This document shows positions 21,817 to 32,524 of a stretch of DNA of 39,862 bases, one piece after another. Source of the stretch: Candidatus Yonathbacteria bacterium CG_4_8_14_3_um_filter_46_25 (GTDB lineage Bacteria; Patescibacteriota; Minisyncoccia; Phycocordibacterales; UBA1539); the NCBI GenBank assembly GCA_002788135.1, contig PFQT01000053.1:1-39862 (forward strand), read 5' to 3'. Within the stretch, counting starts at the first letter, position 1. Every line of letters starts with the position of its first letter. A program made the translations under genes and the position numbers. The notes beneath the pieces are model-generated. The model searched no databases and was not told the DNA's origin. It saw nothing but the letters and a program-made list of their open reading frames with translations.

Positions 21817-22120
21817 TGTTGGTTAGTGGTTAATGACCCATATCAGGAATGCCAATGCATTTTACAGTGAACAACAAAGTACTATTTGATATTTAAGATC
21901 AATCCTCTGTTGAGACACCTGCTCATCAGTCAGATCATCATTTACCGTAAGCACCCGATACGCCAGATAGCCGAAAATCCCACCCGCAAGGAAGGTGCTA
22001 TATATTTTCTAAAACATCTCTTTATCTTTTCTTTAACATCGGGTTGATCATTGTTGATCGCTTGGAGGATGAACCTCAAAGAGCGCTGGGCACAGTAACG
22101 ACCAAATTTTGCAGGATATA

Positions 22121-23479
22121 TTAATAATTCCGCAAACGGCGCACTTTGTCATGATGGCGGATTTTTTCGAGTGCCTTTGCTTCGATCTGGCGGATGCGTT
22201 CACGGGTGACTCCGAACTCTTTTCCTACTTCCTCAAGGGTGTGCATCACACCGTCAATGAGTCCGTGGCGAAGCTCCAATATTTTGCGCTCTTTGAGCGA
22301 GAGGTCGTTCAAAATATCCTTGATCTGGTCGGTCAATATTCGTCGAGCCGAATCCTGATCGGGTGAGAGTATTTTATCGTCAGCGATAAATTCTCCGAGA
22401 GTTGATTTGTCCTCGTCATCACCGATCGGCTTCTCGAGAGAAACCGTACCGTGATCAATCTTCGTGATCGTGTGGATCTTCTCGACATCAACTCCCATTT
22501 CAGTCGCGATCTCTTCGGGAAGCGGTTCGCGGCCAAGGTCCTGCGAGAGCCGACGGAACACCTGCTTGTATTTCGCGATCGTCTCCACCATGTGAACTGG
22601 GATACGAATCGTGCGCGATTGGTCGGCAAGCGCACGCGTGATCGCCTGCCGAATCCACCATGTTGCGTACGTTGAGAACTTAAATCCTTTCGTCCATTCA
22701 AACTTATCAACCGCCTTAAAAAGCCCCAGGTTCCCTTCCTGAATAAGGTCAAGGAGTGTCAGGTCAGGACTTCGGCCGACATATTTTTTCGCTATTGAAA
22801 CAACAAGCCGCAAGTTTGCGCGAGCAAGGAGATTGCGCGCCTCTTCATCGCCCGCCTCGATTCGTTGTGCAAACTCACGCTCTTCCTGCGCCGTCAAAAG
22901 CGGATACTGCCCAATTTCGCGCAGATACATCTGGATCGAATCATATGAAGAATCGCGACCACCATAGGTGTATTTCTTCCCCAAAACTTCTTCATCCGCG
23001 GCATCCAAAAGTCCGCCGCTATCGAGGATGTCAATACCGGCATCGGAGAATCTTTCATAGAGAACATCGAGGAAAGTGATATTCTCCTCGATCTTCGGAA
23101 AATGCTTAAGCATCTCGTCATAAGTAATGAATCCGCGTGAGCGCCCCTTTTCAATGAGCACTTTGGAATTTTTTTCAAAATCGTCATGGCCGCGGGGCGC
23201 TTTTTTGCGGGGTGCTTCCTTCGCGGGAACTAGCTTCGCTTTCTCTGACTTAATCACTTTTTTCTTCGCAACGGGAGTTTTCTTTTTTGCGGAAACTGCT
23301 CGCGCGCTTACCGTGCCATTCCTTAGTGGAGAGGTAGTTTTGCGTTTTGTCGTAGACGCGCTCTTTCGCGGGGCGGTCTTCACATGAAGTTTCGACACAC
23401 TGCGAGCGCGAGCTGGTTTCTTTTTAAGCATTGTCTTTTTTACCGCGCTTGATTGCTTTATTTTTGCCTTGGTTGCCAT
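22121..23479 (-). CDS. rpoD: Primary sigma factor (RpoD/SigA)
   Basis: 452 residues. Basic Lys/Ala/Arg-rich N-terminal ~90 residues, a region 1.1-like domain (~95-160), then 1.2 ([21 protein letters not shown]), 2.1-2.4 ([50 protein letters not shown]), region 3 and region 4.2 ([20 protein letters not shown]). This is the housekeeping sigma, consistent with the TTGACA/TATAAT-like promoters found here. It follows dnaG, as in the classical macromolecular-synthesis operon. Confidence 0.97.
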   Translation of the reverse strand: MATKAKIKQSSAVKKTMLKKKPARARSVSKLHVKTAPRKSASTTKRKTTSPLRNGTVSARAVSAKKKTPVAKKKVIKSEKAKLVPAKEAPRKKAPRGHDDFEKNSKVLIEKGRSRGFITYDEMLKHFPKIEENITFLDVLYERFSDAGIDILDSGGLLDAADEEVLGKKYTYGGRDSSYDSIQMYLREIGQYPLLTAQEEREFAQRIEAGDEEARNLLARANLRLVVSIAKKYVGRSPDLTLLDLIQEGNLGLFKAVDKFEWTKGFKFSTYATWWIRQAITRALADQSRTIRIPVHMVETIAKYKQVFRRLSQDLGREPLPEEIATEMGVDVEKIHTITKIDHGTVSLEKPIGDDEDKSTLGEFIADDKILSPDQDSARRILTDQIKDILNDLSLKERKILELRHGLIDGVMHTLEEVGKEFGVTRERIRQIEAKALEKIRHHDKVRRLRNY

Positions 23480-23533
23480 ACAATGAAAAAGTGAAGGTTA
23501 TATTATATGATATTGATAATTCTCTCCACGACA

Positions 23534-25270
23534 CTACTTCAACGCGTTGATCTTCTTCGAAATATCTTGACACTTCGCGAGCAAAGCGATCGACCGCTCT
23601 TTGTCGTTTTCGTGCTCAGCTTTTTTAAGATCCATCATCGTTTTTGAAAATTCTTCTTTTAACACCTCTTCGCGGAAATAGTGAAGAAGTTCTCTTACTT
23701 CGGCTTCCATATCTTCGGTGCCATCATAATATGCCTCTGCTTCGAATATACGTTCTTTTTGCTCTGTTTCGGCGATACTGGCGATATGCGAGATGTCTTT
23801 TGCGCCGAGGATGATGGCGTATTCGGTTCGCAGATATTTAACGTCAATCGACGGTTTTTTCATCTCATCCTGCCAGAGTATGATCCCGATGATCTTTCGT
23901 TCAACGAGCTCTTTACGGGTGGTGATCGTCGCGAGTATCTCTTGCTCTCGCGCTTTTTTATCCTGCTCATTATTTTTATTTTTCGCTCCGGTGGCGCGGA
24001 TTATTGATTCTTTCTTTTTAAGTTCTTCCCATATCGGATCCTCGGAGGTCATTTGCAACATTCGCGCAACCTCAGAAACGAAATATGCTTGCCGCATTTT
24101 TCCGGAAAGGGCGGCGATGTAGGGCAATACCGTTTCACTGATATTGAGACCAAGCGTGCGTTTATCGTGCCCTTGCGAGCTCAAAAGTTCGAGATAGTAG
24201 TCAATGACGTGCTTCGCGGAACCGACAAGCTCTTTCCAGCGCGCAGAATCATCGAGGATGAGCTCGGCCGGGTCGCGTCCGTCCGGCAAAGTTACGATAT
24301 GTACGTCCATACCGAGCGAAAGCGCGCTGTTAATCCCCCGCGCGGACGCCTTGATACCCGCCGCATCAGGATCGAACGCAAAAACAAGATTGTCGGTAAA
24401 TCGCTTGATAATCTTCAAGTGCCCTTCAGTAAGAGCTGTCCCTGACACCGCGACGGTGTTCTTTGCTCCCGCTTGATGAGACATAAGGAGATCCATCTGA
24501 CCTTCTACAAGAATACATGCGTCTTCACGCTTGATCTCCAAACGCGCTTTATCGAATCCATAGAGCACTCGCGACTTGTCGTAGAGATCGGTCGCCGGTG
24601 TGTTAACATACTTAGCGCCCCGATTCTCTTCTTCTCCGCCGAACAATCTTCCGGAGAAACCGATTACTCTGCCCGAAATGTCCGCGATAGGAAACATGAT
24701 CCTGCCGCGGAACCGATCGTAGTATCCCTTGTCACCTCGTACGACGAGTCCGACTTTCTCCATCTGCGCATCAGAGAATTTCTCTCCTCGCAGAAACGCA
24801 TGAAGCGAGTTCCATGAATCGCGCGCGTATCCGACTCGAAACTCTTTCGCGGTTTTCCCCGAAAGCCCGCGTTTCTTTAAGTAATCAATGGCTTCTTGTT
24901 CTTCTTTGAGACGCGCTTCAAAAAATTGCGTCGCCTTCTCGAGAATGTTGAACTGCAATTCAGCTTCCGTAGCTTTTTTTCGATCGAAGGTTGTTATTTT
25001 GATACCAGCCCGGTCGGCGAGTGTCTTGAGCGCGCCGGCGAAGTCGGTTCCTTCTATCTCTTCTACAAAACTGACAATGTCTCCACCTTTGCCGCATCCG
25101 AAACAGTGGAATGATTGCCGTGAAGGCGACACAAAGAATGAGGGTGTCTTTTCGCTATGGAACGGGCAGCGCGCTTTTAGGTTTGTGCCGGCGCTCTCAA
25201 GCTTGACATATGTGCCGATGACTTCGACGACATCAAGACGTGATTTTATTTGTTCCACTGTAGAAGACAT
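23534..25270 (-). CDS. dnaG: DNA primase
   Basis: 578 residues, normal length. Makes RNA primers for replication. N-terminal CHC2 zinc finger with Cys35-His38 and Cys56-Cys59 (RCPFHSEKTPSF, FHCFGCGKGGD), the primase catalytic core with GFSGRLFG, and the TOPRIM acidic motifs (CILVEGQMDLL, VFAFDPDAAG). The C-terminal part, about 150 residues, is Lys/Glu-rich and would bind the helicase. It lies between rpoC (100-bp gap containing a small GCACGC/GCGTGC hairpin) and rpoD. Confidence 0.97.
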   Translation of the reverse strand: MSSTVEQIKSRLDVVEVIGTYVKLESAGTNLKARCPFHSEKTPSFFVSPSRQSFHCFGCGKGGDIVSFVEEIEGTDFAGALKTLADRAGIKITTFDRKKATEAELQFNILEKATQFFEARLKEEQEAIDYLKKRGLSGKTAKEFRVGYARDSWNSLHAFLRGEKFSDAQMEKVGLVVRGDKGYYDRFRGRIMFPIADISGRVIGFSGRLFGGEEENRGAKYVNTPATDLYDKSRVLYGFDKARLEIKREDACILVEGQMDLLMSHQAGAKNTVAVSGTALTEGHLKIIKRFTDNLVFAFDPDAAGIKASARGINSALSLGMDVHIVTLPDGRDPAELILDDSARWKELVGSAKHVIDYYLELLSSQGHDKRTLGLNISETVLPYIAALSGKMRQAYFVSEVARMLQMTSEDPIWEELKKKESIIRATGAKNKNNEQDKKAREQEILATITTRKELVERKIIGIILWQDEMKKPSIDVKYLRTEYAIILGAKDISHIASIAETEQKERIFEAEAYYDGTEDMEAEVRELLHYFREEVLKEEFSKTMMDLKKAEHENDKERSIALLAKCQDISKKINALK

Positions 25271-25371
25271 GAACGAAAAGTTTGCGCGTTACCGACCGCG
25301 CACGCACGCCAAGCGTGCATATCAGATAACTACTCATGCTATTCTCTCGCCCGAACACTGCAAGGCATCGC

Positions 25372-28300
25372 TCATTCCACAGGAGCGCTATCTTTTTCTC
25401 TGTCACTTGCCACCTTCTCTTTTATCCGGGCCCCTGTGCCTACCGGAATGAGTCTGCCTAATATGACATTCTCTTTGAGGCCTCGGAGTTGATCTTCGGT
25501 TCCGCGAATGGCAGTTTCGATGAGTACGCGGGTGGTGTTTTCGAATGAAGCGGCGGAAAGCCAGCTTTTGGTGGTGAGCGCGACGTCGGAAATCCCGAGT
25601 ACAATCGAGATCGCGGTCGCCACTTCTCCTCCTCCCGCTTTTACTTTTTCATTTTCAGCATTGAATACCGATTTGTCGACAACGGACCCGATAATGAATT
25701 TCGTATCCCCCGCTTCTTTTATTCTGACGCGAGCGAACATTTGTCGGACAATGACTTCAATATGTTTTTTACAGATCGATGCTCCCTGCAGTTCATATAT
25801 GCGATTCACTTCGTTAAGAATATAATCTTGGGTCGCGTCTTTCGTGCTATATTTGAAGAGTTCTGAAATATCAGCCGAACCGTCGGTTAGAATGTCGCCT
25901 TTCTTCACCGTATCGCCAACCTTGACGCGCGACATCCTTTTGAGAGGAACGATGTATTCCACGCGCTCCTTTCCTTTTGTTTTTGTTGCCGGATCAGCAA
26001 GGACAATGATTTTTTTGCCATCCATTGAATTTTCAACCTCGATGACCTCGCCATCGGAAACATTGATGACTGCCGCGCTCTTGGGGATTTTGCGTTCGAA
26101 TATCTCCTCAACGCGAGGAAGACCCTGCGTAATGTCTCCTCCGACGGACGCGATGCCTCCAGCATGAAACGTTCTCATGGTCAACTGAGTGCCCGGTTCT
26201 CCAATCGCCTGCGCCGCGACAATACCGACCGCTTCTCCAAGTTTAACAAGTTTGTTTCTTCCGGGATCGACACCGTAACATTTCTGGCAAACACCGTACA
26301 AAGTTTTACAGGTAAGCGGAGAACGGACGAACGCTTCGGTAACACCAGCCTCTTCCGCCTTGATCGCGTCCTTTTTTGAAACAATCGCTCCTTTTTTAAA
26401 CAAAACTTTTCCATCGACGCCAACAACGTCTTTCGCCAAAATTCTTCCGCGCAAATTCTTTGAAATCGGCGTTTCGAATCCGGCAAGATTTTGCTTCGTG
26501 ACACGCTTTCCTTCTTTTTCTCCGCAGTCTTCCTCAGTAATGATCGCGTCCTGTGCGACATCAACCAAACGCCTGGTAAGATATCCTGCCTTTGCGGTCT
26601 TGAGGGCGGTGTCGGCAAGACCTTTTCTCGAACCATGTGTCGTAACGAAATATTCTATCGGAGAAAGACCTTCTTTTGCCGACGGAATAATCGGAAAATC
26701 AATCGTTCTTCCCGCCGTATTGACGATAAGTCCTTTCATTCCGGCCATCTGGACAATCTGCGAGATCGATCCGCGCGCGCCAGAATGAAGCATGTCGCTC
26801 ACCGGCCCGTCTTTGGCAAGCGTTCCCGGGATGACGCGCTCTATCAAGTCGCGTGTTTCCTGCCAAACTGAAATGACCTTTCTGAAGCGTTCTTCATTTG
26901 CGAGCAATCCTTCATCGTATTGATCTTGTATCACCGCAATCTTCTTTCGCGCCCCTTCGATGATCCCTTTCTTCTCCGCAGGAACCTGAACCTCGTCAAT
27001 ACCCCAAGTGATCCCCGACTGAGTAACATATTTATAACCGAACGCTTTTATCTTATCGAGTATTTTTGGTGTTCCCTCCATGCCATAGCGTTCAATGATA
27101 TCTTCAACGATCTCTCCAAGTCCTCGTTTGTTCACCTCTTTGTTGATATAGGCAAAGTCGCTCGGTAAAACGCTATTGAAAAGAAGTCTTCCGACGGAGG
27201 TTTCAAAAAGTTTGCTTTCGTACGCGCCATATTTCGGACTATCGGTCGGCATCACCTTGATCTTTGATCGGAATCCGACCAGTCCAAAGTCATATGCCAT
27301 AATGGCGCTATTGGGATTGGGAAATACTTTCCCCTCGCCAACTTCGCCGTCAATCACTTTCGTCATCCAGTAACAACCGAGTACGATATCAAGTTCCGGA
27401 TTGACGATCGGATCTCCGTTTCCCGGTCCCAAAAGATTCTGATTGGATGCCATAAGGTCACGCGCTTCCTGTTGCGCTTCATCGGAGAGCGGAACATGCA
27501 CCGCCATCTGGTCTCCGTCAAAATCGGCGTTGAACGCGCGACAAACAAGCGGGTGCACCATAATCGCGTTTCCTTCGATTAAGATTGGATTGAATGCTTG
27601 AATACCCAAACGGTGAAGAGTCGGAGCGCGGTTTAAAAGAACAAATTTATTCTTTATCACCTCCTCGAGGATTGCCCATACGTCGGGGTGTCCGTCGTCG
27701 ATAATCCTTCCCGCTCCCCGTATATTGAAAGCGAGTTCCCGTTCAAGTATTTTTGATATCACGAACGGGCGGAAAAGTTCAAGCGCCATGTGCTTAGGGA
27801 GCCCGCACTGATTGAGCTTAAGATCGGGACCGACGACGATAACCGATCGTCCCGAATAGTCGACGCGCTTGCCGAGAAGGTTTTGTCTGAAAAGTCCTTG
27901 TTTCCCTTTGAGAGTGTCGGCGATCGACTTGAGTGCTCTTTTTTGCGATTGACTTACCGCCGCCGTTTGGATGCGCCGGATCGAATTATCGATAAGCGAG
28001 TCGACCGCTTCCTGCAAGATCCTTTTCTCATTGCGCAAGATCACTTCCGGTGCGCCTATTTCTTTTAACTTTTTAAGTCGGTTATTACGGTTTATGACTC
28101 GTCGATACAGATCGTTGACATCGGAGGTCGCATGCCGTCCGCCCTCAAGAGCCACCATTGGTCGAAGCGCCGGCGGCGTCACCGGAATCATGGTAAGAAA
28201 CATCCACTCGGGCATGACACCGGAGATAATAAGCGATTTTATCAACCCCAAACGTTTTCTCAATTTTGTCTTTTCAGCCGTTTTTGCTTTTTCCAATCTT

Positions 28301-29013
28301 TCTTCAAGAATTTCCTTGTAGCGATGCAAATCAAGCTCTCTAAAAATATTGTAGATCGCCTCGGCGCCGATACCCGCCTCAAAAGCAGTTCCGTATTTCA
28401 GTGAATACTTGCCATAAGTCGCCTCGTCAATGACATTACCCTCTTCGATCTCGCCCACCTCCTTCTTTGCGGTAAGGAGCAATTCCTTGAGTTTCCCTTT
28501 TGAACGCTCATCATTAACTCCTTTTACCTTTTCCTTATATTCGCTGTCGAGACGCTTCAAGATATTGGTTTTCTCCGTATCATTGACGTTAGTGATGATA
28601 TAACCGGCAAAGTACACGACTTTTTCGATATCGGCAACCGATAGGTTAAGCAAAAGCCCTATTCTCGACGGAACACCCCTCAAAAACCAAATGTGTGCGA
28701 CAGGACTCGCAAGCTCGATGTGTCCCATGCGCTCTCTTCGAACGATTGAACGAGTAACCTCGACGCCGCACTTTTCACAAATAATACCTTTATACCGAAT
28801 TCTTTTGTATTTTCCGCAATAACATTCGTAGTCCTTTTCCGGTCCAAATATTCGCTCGTCAAAGAGTCCGCCGCGCTCGCTCCGTTGGGTTCGATAGTTA
28901 ATCGTTTCCGGCTTGGTCACTTCTCCGTATGACCATTCTTTGACCCTTTCGGGAGAAGCAAGTTTGAGGACAATCGAATCAAAATCGGTGATTTTTCCTT
29001 TTGTTGTTTTCAT
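25372..29013 (-). CDS. rpoC: RNA polymerase subunit beta'
   Basis: 1213 residues. N-terminal zinc-binding Cys at about 64, 66, 79 and 82 (ECYCGKYKRIRYKGIICEKC), the catalytic NADFDGDQMAVH with the Mg-binding Asp triad, the second zinc site (LTCKTLYGVCQKCYG), trigger-loop region GEPGTQLTMRTFHAGG, and C-terminal LIPVGTGA. No large lineage-specific insert is apparent, hence the shorter length than in Proteobacteria. It starts 23 bp after rpoB. Confidence 0.98.
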   Translation of the reverse strand: MKTTKGKITDFDSIVLKLASPERVKEWSYGEVTKPETINYRTQRSERGGLFDERIFGPEKDYECYCGKYKRIRYKGIICEKCGVEVTRSIVRRERMGHIELASPVAHIWFLRGVPSRIGLLLNLSVADIEKVVYFAGYIITNVNDTEKTNILKRLDSEYKEKVKGVNDERSKGKLKELLLTAKKEVGEIEEGNVIDEATYGKYSLKYGTAFEAGIGAEAIYNIFRELDLHRYKEILEERLEKAKTAEKTKLRKRLGLIKSLIISGVMPEWMFLTMIPVTPPALRPMVALEGGRHATSDVNDLYRRVINRNNRLKKLKEIGAPEVILRNEKRILQEAVDSLIDNSIRRIQTAAVSQSQKRALKSIADTLKGKQGLFRQNLLGKRVDYSGRSVIVVGPDLKLNQCGLPKHMALELFRPFVISKILERELAFNIRGAGRIIDDGHPDVWAILEEVIKNKFVLLNRAPTLHRLGIQAFNPILIEGNAIMVHPLVCRAFNADFDGDQMAVHVPLSDEAQQEARDLMASNQNLLGPGNGDPIVNPELDIVLGCYWMTKVIDGEVGEGKVFPNPNSAIMAYDFGLVGFRSKIKVMPTDSPKYGAYESKLFETSVGRLLFNSVLPSDFAYINKEVNKRGLGEIVEDIIERYGMEGTPKILDKIKAFGYKYVTQSGITWGIDEVQVPAEKKGIIEGARKKIAVIQDQYDEGLLANEERFRKVISVWQETRDLIERVIPGTLAKDGPVSDMLHSGARGSISQIVQMAGMKGLIVNTAGRTIDFPIIPSAKEGLSPIEYFVTTHGSRKGLADTALKTAKAGYLTRRLVDVAQDAIITEEDCGEKEGKRVTKQNLAGFETPISKNLRGRILAKDVVGVDGKVLFKKGAIVSKKDAIKAEEAGVTEAFVRSPLTCKTLYGVCQKCYGVDPGRNKLVKLGEAVGIVAAQAIGEPGTQLTMRTFHAGGIASVGGDITQGLPRVEEIFERKIPKSAAVINVSDGEVIEVENSMDGKKIIVLADPATKTKGKERVEYIVPLKRMSRVKVGDTVKKGDILTDGSADISELFKYSTKDATQDYILNEVNRIYELQGASICKKHIEVIVRQMFARVRIKEAGDTKFIIGSVVDKSVFNAENEKVKAGGGEVATAISIVLGISDVALTTKSWLSAASFENTTRVLIETAIRGTEDQLRGLKENVILGRLIPVGTGARIKEKVASDREKDSAPVE

Positions 29014-29036
29014 AAGATTGAGCGTTATAAATTCAA

Positions 29037-32000
29037 TTATTTTGTCCGAGTATCTTCGTCATGTTTTTGTAAAATAACATCGAGCGAGAGACCACGCAGG
29101 TTATACAAAAGCACATTGAACGATTCCGGCGTATTGGACTCGTGTATTTTCTCACCTTGAACGATCGCATCGAACGCACGCGACCGACCTACGATATCGT
29201 CCGATTTTATGGTGAGCATTTCGCGCAATATGTGCGCCGCGCCGTATCCTTCAAGCGCCCATACTTCCATTTCGCCAAAACGCTGACCACCTCCTTGTGC
29301 CTTGCCTCCAAGCGGTTGCTGTGTAATGAGCGAGTATGGTCCAATGGATCGCATATGTATCTTGTCTTCTACCATGTGATGCAATTTGAGTATGTACATA
29401 TAGCCAACAGCTATATTTTGTTCGAATGTCTGACCCGTTCTACCGTCAAAAAGTTTCATTTTCCCGTCAGCGCTGAATCCAGCCTTTTCCAATTCTTCTT
29501 TGATTTCTTCAACAGTCGCCCCCATGAACGCCGGAACGATCGCTTGATAATCGAGCGTATGCGCGGCAAGACCAAGATGAAGTTCAAGTATCTGTCCCAA
29601 ATTCATACGAGACGGAACGCCAAGAGGAGTCAAGATAACATCAACCGGCCTTCCGTCTTCCATGAACGGCATATCTTCTTCCGCGAGAACCGTTGAAACA
29701 ACACCCTTGTTCCCATGGCGTCCCGCAAGTTTGTCGCCGACCGTAACGTTGCGAAGTTGAGCGATTTCAACATGAATCTTCTTTATAATCCCAGACTCAA
29801 GATTGTCTCCGCGATCACGCGAAAAGACCTTGACGCCGACAATACGACCGCGTTTGCCGTGCGGCATCCGCAGTGATGTGTCCTTGACATCACGCGCTTT
29901 CTCTCCGAAGATCGAACGGAGAAGACGCTCCTCGGGAGTAAGTTCCGCTTCTCCCTTGGGAGTAATCTTGCCAACCAGAATATCTCCCGGCTGAACTTCG
30001 GCGCCGATGCGCACAATACCATCTTCGTCGAGATCTTTGAGTTTCGCTTCGCCAACATTCGGAATATCGTGAGTTGTTATTTCCGGCCCAAGCTTCGTGT
30101 CTCTCACATTGGCCGTAAACTCGTCCATATAAATGCTCGTGAAGCGTCCGTCTTTCACCACTTTTTCCGAGAGAATGATCGCGTCTTCATAGTTTGACCC
30201 TCCCCACGACATGAAAGCGACGAGCATATTTTGCCCGAGCGCGATCTGTCCGCCGTCAGACGACGAGGTGTCGACGAGTAGATCTCCTTTCTTTACTTTC
30301 TGTCCAAGAGAAACCGCTGGTCGTTGATGGAGCGCGGTAAAACTGTTCGTGCGCGAGTAATTCACCAGATCATAGGTATGTCTTGTTTCTTTGTTCCCTT
30401 TAAGAACGACTTTTTTCGCGTCAACCGCTTCGATCGTTCCATCTTCTGGAGCAAGGATGATCCTTCCCGTATCACGAGCCGCTTTTGCTTCCATGCCGGT
30501 AGCGACAAGCGGCGCTTGGGGGAGAATGGCCGGTGTCGCCTGTTTCTGCATGTTTGATCCCATGAGTGCTCGGTTGGCATCATTATGTTCAAGGAACGGG
30601 ATCATGGATGTTGCTATGGAAAACGCCTGACCGGGCGCAACATCCATCAATTGGACTTCGTCACGACCAACAAGAAGAGGACTGGTCTTTGATCTCGCTT
30701 CCACATATGGCTCCGAAATATTCCCCGACGCATCATAATGTGTCGCCGCGTGAGCGATGATGTATTGCTCCTCTTCAAGCGCGTCAAGATAAACAACTTC
30801 TCCGGTTATTTTTCCTTTTTCAACTTTTACGTATGGTGTTTCAATGATCCCGAAATCATTGACCCAAGCATACGTTGCGAATCGCAAGATAAGACCGATG
30901 TTCGGACCTTCGGGGGTATGGATGGGACACAGTCTTCCATAGTGCGATGAATGAACATCGCGCACCTCAAGCCCCGCGCGCTCACGAGTGAGACCGCCCG
31001 GTCCGAGCGCCGAGAGTGTTCGGAGGTGCTCTATTTCGTTCAATATATTGTACTGCCCCATGAACTGCGAAAGTTGGTTGGTGGCAAAAAATTCTTTGAT
31101 GCGCGCCTGAAGCGGTCGAGGACTAATGAATTGTATGGGCAGGACCGTGTCCGACTCAATGGTCGACATCCTATCCTGAACATTTCGTTTGATCTGCGAC
31201 ATGCCAACTCGCAGTTTTTGATGAAGAAGCTCGCCGACGGAACGAACCCGACGCGAACCGAGGTGGTCAATATCATCGGGAGCGGCCCCGGGTGTTATAT
31301 TGAGCTTGGCGATATGCGCGACGATGGCAACGACATCATCGCGAGAAATAGTGCGCTCGTTCGTCAATACGCTTTTGTCAGATTTCCTTCCGAACCGCTT
31401 GTTGAATTTGAAACGACCGACTTCGGAAAGATCATACCGTTCCTTGCTGAAAATCGAGTCGATAAATCCTTTCGCGTTGTCGGGAGTAACAAGCTCGCCG
31501 TCACGCAAACGTTTATGGATCTCAACATACGAATTTTCTACCGTCTTTGCCGTGTCTTTTTCAAGCGTCGCCTCTATCTGCGCGCGGGCGGCAGGATCGG
31601 CAAACGCCGCGATGATCTCTTTGTCATCTTTCATTCCAAGCACACGAAGCAAAAAAGTGACCGGAAATTTTCGCTTCTTATCGATCCGAACATAGATCAC
31701 GCCATCCGGCTCGGACTCAAGCTCGACCCACGCGCCACGAGACGGAATAATCTTTGCTCCAAAATACCGTTTTCCTTTAAGTTCCTGCACGGAGAACGAA
31801 ACCCCAAACGAACGAGCGAGTTGGGGAACGATGACACGTTCGACACCGTTGATAATGAATGTCCCATGAGGAGTCATCATCGGAAAATCCGCCATGAAGA
31901 TTTCTTGCTCTTTGCTCGTATTGAGCGTTTTGTTCTTCAGTCTGACGACCGCGCGAAGAGACGCTTCATAAGTGATCTTATTGTCTTTCGCGTAATACTC

Positions 32001-32207
32001 ATCGTACTTCGGCTTCCCGAGCTCAAAACTTACAAACTCAAGATCGAACTTTTTCTGCGAATAATCAACGACGGGAGAGAACTCTCGAAACACCTCCCCG
32101 ATCCCTTCGTCAATAAGCAATCGATAGGATTTTAATTGCGTCTCCACAAAGTCAGGAAACTGCACGATCGGCTCTTTATACCTGCTGAAATATTTCTTTG
32201 TTTTCAT
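29037..32207 (-). CDS. rpoB: RNA polymerase subunit beta
   Basis: 1056 residues, short for RpoB because lineage-specific inserts are absent. The rifampicin-region sequence is recognisable (QLSQFMGQYNILNEIEHLRTL, LGPGGLTRERAG), as are SSHYGRLCPIHTPEGPNIGL, the NMLVAFMSWGGSNYEDAI block and GKRGRIVGV, and the C-terminal GGKAQGGGQRFGEMEVWALE. In the rifampicin region Asn stands where E. coli has Asp516 (FMGQYNILNEIEH; E. coli FMDQNNPLSEITH differs at several positions). It is preceded by a consensus promoter ~140 bp upstream. rplJ/rplL are not next to it, unlike in most bacteria. Confidence 0.98.
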   Translation of the reverse strand: MKTKKYFSRYKEPIVQFPDFVETQLKSYRLLIDEGIGEVFREFSPVVDYSQKKFDLEFVSFELGKPKYDEYYAKDNKITYEASLRAVVRLKNKTLNTSKEQEIFMADFPMMTPHGTFIINGVERVIVPQLARSFGVSFSVQELKGKRYFGAKIIPSRGAWVELESEPDGVIYVRIDKKRKFPVTFLLRVLGMKDDKEIIAAFADPAARAQIEATLEKDTAKTVENSYVEIHKRLRDGELVTPDNAKGFIDSIFSKERYDLSEVGRFKFNKRFGRKSDKSVLTNERTISRDDVVAIVAHIAKLNITPGAAPDDIDHLGSRRVRSVGELLHQKLRVGMSQIKRNVQDRMSTIESDTVLPIQFISPRPLQARIKEFFATNQLSQFMGQYNILNEIEHLRTLSALGPGGLTRERAGLEVRDVHSSHYGRLCPIHTPEGPNIGLILRFATYAWVNDFGIIETPYVKVEKGKITGEVVYLDALEEEQYIIAHAATHYDASGNISEPYVEARSKTSPLLVGRDEVQLMDVAPGQAFSIATSMIPFLEHNDANRALMGSNMQKQATPAILPQAPLVATGMEAKAARDTGRIILAPEDGTIEAVDAKKVVLKGNKETRHTYDLVNYSRTNSFTALHQRPAVSLGQKVKKGDLLVDTSSSDGGQIALGQNMLVAFMSWGGSNYEDAIILSEKVVKDGRFTSIYMDEFTANVRDTKLGPEITTHDIPNVGEAKLKDLDEDGIVRIGAEVQPGDILVGKITPKGEAELTPEERLLRSIFGEKARDVKDTSLRMPHGKRGRIVGVKVFSRDRGDNLESGIIKKIHVEIAQLRNVTVGDKLAGRHGNKGVVSTVLAEEDMPFMEDGRPVDVILTPLGVPSRMNLGQILELHLGLAAHTLDYQAIVPAFMGATVEEIKEELEKAGFSADGKMKLFDGRTGQTFEQNIAVGYMYILKLHHMVEDKIHMRSIGPYSLITQQPLGGKAQGGGQRFGEMEVWALEGYGAAHILREMLTIKSDDIVGRSRAFDAIVQGEKIHESNTPESFNVLLYNLRGLSLDVILQKHDEDTRTK

Positions 32208-32348
32208 GCAAAAAAAGATACAGGGTAAAAACCCCTATTCTGGTAAGTAACAACTAGTTTATACTCAAAGTACGCAAAATAGCTCTGGAAACTAGCCCAC
32301 TATCAAAAAATACTCCAACAGTAACTCAATCTATGAGGATTGCACGAA

Positions 32349-32376
32349 AGTATACTCCCTGTATATTTTTTGTCAA
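32349..32376 (-). promoter_or_regulatory. Promoter of rpoBC
   Basis: Minus strand: -35 TTGACA (32371-32376), 16-bp spacer, -10 TATACT (32349-32354), giving a leader of about 135 nt. Apart from this and the adjacent DnaA-box match, 32208-32524 holds nothing I can support. Confidence 0.7.
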
Positions 32377-32378
32377 TA

Positions 32379-32387
32379 TGTGGATAA
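32379..32387 (-). promoter_or_regulatory. DnaA-box match upstream of the rpoB promoter
   Basis: Exact TTATCCACA on the minus strand, two bases from the -35 hexamer of rpoB. The other perfect match is similarly placed next to the RNA B promoter. Confidence 0.4.
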
Positions 32388-32524
32388 TCATACCCCGCCA
32401 TCAACGATGCCGTTGTTATTCCCCGCGTTTCCACTGCCACCCTCATGAATTAACTGTTACCCAAGAGACACGCAAGCAGTGATATGAATTTTACGATAAT
32501 GCGCTTGGTTATTGATATGAAAGT

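Noticed and set aside
30951-32135. 394-residue plus-strand frame inside rpoB
   Set aside because: Antisense of an essential conserved gene; composition (many Arg, Phe, Leu) is that of a shadow frame.
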